A stretch of DNA of 64,000 nt. Source: Dermacentor variabilis (taxonomy: Eukaryota; Arthropoda; Arachnida; Ixodida; Ixodidae). The stretch spans positions 212,603,632 to 212,667,631 of the forward strand of contig NC_134568.1 in assembly GCF_050947875.1 (NCBI RefSeq). Direction: 5' to 3'. Of the stretch, positions 61,370-64,000 are shown one piece after another. The notes below the pieces were generated by a model. It was given only the letters and a program-made list of their open reading frames with translations, made no database searches and was not told the DNA's origin. The stretch's first letter is position 1; each line of letters starts with the position of its first letter. The translations under genes and the position numbers were made by a program.

Positions 61370-62415
61370 GGCCGCCATCGCACAGCTGTCCCAACAACGA
61401 GGAGGCTTTTTCCATGGAACGCCAAGTGCGGACATGCCGAAGGAGAACTGGTGGCATAACGTCAACGTGGGAGCTGTTTTATCGAAGTCGTTCTTGATTT
61501 TCGCACTACGACACAATGGTTATTACATTGATATTACGCTGATAAAATATTTTTATCACGGCCTTCTGTGTTATATTGTTTTTCTAACATGATTGTGTCA
61601 CGCTGTTACAAAGCACATATAATTTATTGTTATAGGCAATGTTTCTAATTTTTAATAATAGCAGCGGGAAAATACGATCGTTTGACTAAGAAAAATGAAA
61701 GCCGCAAGTCTTAAGGTAACACTACGGAGCTGTGCCGTAATATTTTTGCCATAGAAACTCGGCCATCATGACAGTCAGATGTTCATATCGAAATTCGGCA
61801 TCTAAATTACATTATTTCTACTAGCTCACAGCTGCTACCTGTTTACATTTAGGGGAAGGATCCGGCCGCAGGGGCTTTGCGCTCACCGTTTCGCGGAAAT
61901 GTGCCCCATTAATTAATCAATGGCTGCATAAGTGTGCTAACCGATTACTGCCACTTCTACGTGAGAAGAGCCCTCACGCCGCCTTTTTAAAAGAAATACA
62001 CATCTATGCCGCAGTACAAGCTGCACAAAAAGACCTTAGCCCCTAAATTAACCGATGTACTTAGAAATTTGCCCGCACGTCAGCAATAGCATATAGCTCG
62101 GAAAAACACGGTTGGATTACGTCTTGGTCTGTCAAAAAAAAAAAAACTCTGAGCATGTGGCCAGCTAGTTTTGTTGTTGGTGGCGGTGGTCGTAAATTCG
62201 ATAAGCTTCTTGTAGGCCCACTGCGATATGAGAGATGCATTTTCACATATTGTTGAATGTTGCTTTAGAAGAATAGTATTTTCAGTGGTTGAGAAAGTGA
62301 GCAAATGCAGCTTCTGAGGGTGGTATTAGAATGATATTGCTCTGGTTCTCACCTGTATGTTTATGCTGAAATTTCTCTATCTCTTACTGTGCGTACTGCG
62401 CATGTGTAATGCGCA
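61370..62415. other. No recognised gene
   Basis: AT-rich, with a poly-A run at about 62135-62147. Nothing named. Confidence 0.4.
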
Positions 62416-62419
62416 TGCA

Positions 62420-63758
62420 GGGGCCCTATAAGGTAAAAATATTCTCATGCGTTTTTATTCAGATCTCCTGACGACAAATTTATGTAACCAACGACGCAAG
62501 CATCGGGAGGTGAACCGAAGCGTTGTTTGAAATGCCCAGTCAAACGCGCTCATCGTTTATAGGAAGTCACTTTTCTTTTTGCTTTCCAAGCGAATCACAG
62601 TGCCTACATTGAGCAGATTTTCTCATCGAATTGGCTGACAAGAGCCGAGGAGCACGCTCAAGTGGAGAGGGTTTTGACTGGGCCGAGGCTGCACAGTGAA
62701 TGTAGATGAACGGATGAAGACAACGCTGCCGGCGTCTGCGATTGGTCCGCTTCCCCTTCCTTAGCTTGCGGGGGCTGGTCGAAAATCGCGGCCACATGCA
62801 ACGGCGGGGGAGGGGGTAAAAAGGCCACCAGAACGGATCCTCAGCACAGAAGAGTTGGCAGAGCGATGTCGTATACGTTCCGAAAGGGCTCGATAACGTT
62901 AGATTTCTATTATACGCAAATAAATCCATGCTCCCCGGTAGCTCCGAGTAGCCAGCGCCAGAGCGAACGGCGGGCAGCTATCTTCTATTCCTTTGAGAAC
63001 GAGAGAATCTCCGGCTATTACAAAGTAAGATAAGTTTTGTTCACCATAATAATGCGTCTTTAACGCGTACTTGTCACTTTGACGAGGTGAGTTTTCGCAG
63101 TTTTGTGACGTAGCGTGGCAGACAGGCGAAGTGGGCGCAGCCGCAAAACGTTTCACCAATAGGAAAGGGCAAATGGCGAGAAAGGCGTCGAATCAGAAAT
63201 ATTTATTACAGGGAAGCTGTTTGTGGCTGAGTGTTGGCGGGTCACATCTGCGTGGACATAGACAAACAATTTTTCATACGTGGGCCGATCCCGAAGATGT
63301 GCAATGCCGGGCCGACCCACGGTGAAGGTGAAGCAGGTGTTAAGCACTCCCCGTACGGGCCGATTCCGAAGATAGTGCAGCACTGGGCCGACCCGCGGCG
63401 GGGTTAGAGCAGGTTTCAAGCACTCCCCGTACGTGGGCCGATACTGAAGATAGTGCAATGCCAGGCTGACCCGTGGCAGAGGTGCAGTTCGCGATTCAAA
63501 GGCTCTCATTAACAGCTTCGCTGGTCGTCCTTCTTCACAGAGTGGAAGGGCACTGACTATTTTTTTCTTTCGTTTGATCTAATCATGCATAATCAGTGTG
63601 CATACATAATATTGCATGGTGCGTTCTCGCGGTCTTCGTGACGCCGCGTGACAGACCGGCGAAGTGGGGGCGGCCCGAAAACTTTTTGGCCAGTCTTGGA
63701 CGACTTTTTACGGAATTGGAATAGAAAACTATGGAATAGCTTCACGTTGTAGCGCCTC
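62420..63758 (+). mobile_element. 1-kb inverted-repeat element, copy B, with internal minisatellite
   Basis: Shares with copy A (33216-34202) the order TCTCCTGACG.CAAATTT.TG, GTCTGCGATTGGTCCGCTTC, ACGCAAATAAATCCATGCTC, TTTAACGCGTAC.TGTCACTT and the right end GGAATAGCTTCACGTTGTAG. The left end is weaker (GGGGCCCTATAAGGTAAAAA). It carries about 355 extra bases at roughly 63205-63560, including a minisatellite, that copy A lacks. Confidence 0.75.
63280..63490 (+). repeat. Minisatellite, about 2.5 units
   Basis: TACGTGGGCCGAT.C.GAAGAT and AGCAGGTGTTAAGCACTCCC recur with a spacing near 75-80 bp. The unit is the reverse complement of the 78-bp unit at 23331-23575. Confidence 0.8.
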
Positions 63759-64000
63759 TATTCCAATCTGTTTTTATTCAATATAATGACGTCAAATTTA
63801 CGTAAGCGCCGACGAAAGCATCGGGCGGTGACCCGCAGCGTTGTTTCAATAGCCCAGCCAACCACTCTACTCGCTTATGCGAGGTCACTTTTGTTTGGTT
63901 TCAAAGCGAATAGCATTACCCACCTTGACAGGTTCTTCTTATCTAACTGGCTGTAAAGAGGCGAGGAACACGCAGAAGTGGAGAGAGATTTGTGAAGCCT
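63759..64000 (+). mobile_element. 1-kb inverted-repeat element, copy C (cut by window end)
   Basis: Starts at TTCCAATCTGTTTTTATTCA directly after copy B and continues with TGACGTCAAATTTACGTAAG and GCGGTGACCCGCAGCGTTGT. Its outer terminal repeat is missing, so copies B and C are joined head to tail. Confidence 0.7.

Overview
This is a eukaryotic, almost certainly hard-tick (Ixodida), genomic window. It has long GT-AG introns, about ten full or partial copies of a tRNA-derived SINE that matches my memory of the tick 'Ruka' family, a second tRNA-headed SINE, and dense nested remnants of non-LTR, Penelope-like, Ty3/gypsy and DNA transposons. Nothing looks bacterial: there are no operons, rRNA genes or CRISPR arrays.

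The one well-supported, apparently intact gene is on the minus strand from 47751 (start) to 18688 (stop). Ten exons join in frame into a 555-residue acyl-CoA synthetase of the 4-coumarate-CoA ligase / firefly-luciferase-like branch of the ANL (adenylate-forming) superfamily. Every junction has GT-AG ends and matching phase. The ATP-binding, adenylation and C-terminal lysine motifs are present. The hinge glycine is replaced by aspartate, and there is no C-terminal peroxisomal SKL signal.

Left part (1-18.4 kb): scattered repeats, then a looser, AT-rich stretch from about 7.7 to 17.6 kb. It holds exon-like blocks of a second, plus-strand gene with two in-frame stops, probably a decayed relative of SAMD3-like proteins. 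It also holds Penelope-like fragments and one non-LTR reverse-transcriptase tail. A triplicated 104-bp unit surrounds the putative start of that gene.

Middle (18.4-48 kb): the synthetase gene. Its introns carry an RTE-like LINE tail, a Ty3/gypsy remnant split by a 2.1-kb hAT-like element with an exact 8-bp target duplication, a P-like element with a THAP zinc finger and a nested MITE, a 1-kb inverted-repeat element, two long CA microsatellites and several perfect hairpins.

Right part (48-64 kb): upstream of the synthetase, made of MITEs, SINEs, three broken non-LTR elements, a possible frameshifted small membrane-protein gene at 61.1 kb, and two further copies of the 1-kb inverted-repeat family at the window edge. 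I see no clear new multi-gene system. The best leads are the unusual synthetase hinge, the decayed plus-strand gene, and a minisatellite shared by two unrelated mobile elements. All assignments are by eye; no database search was possible.
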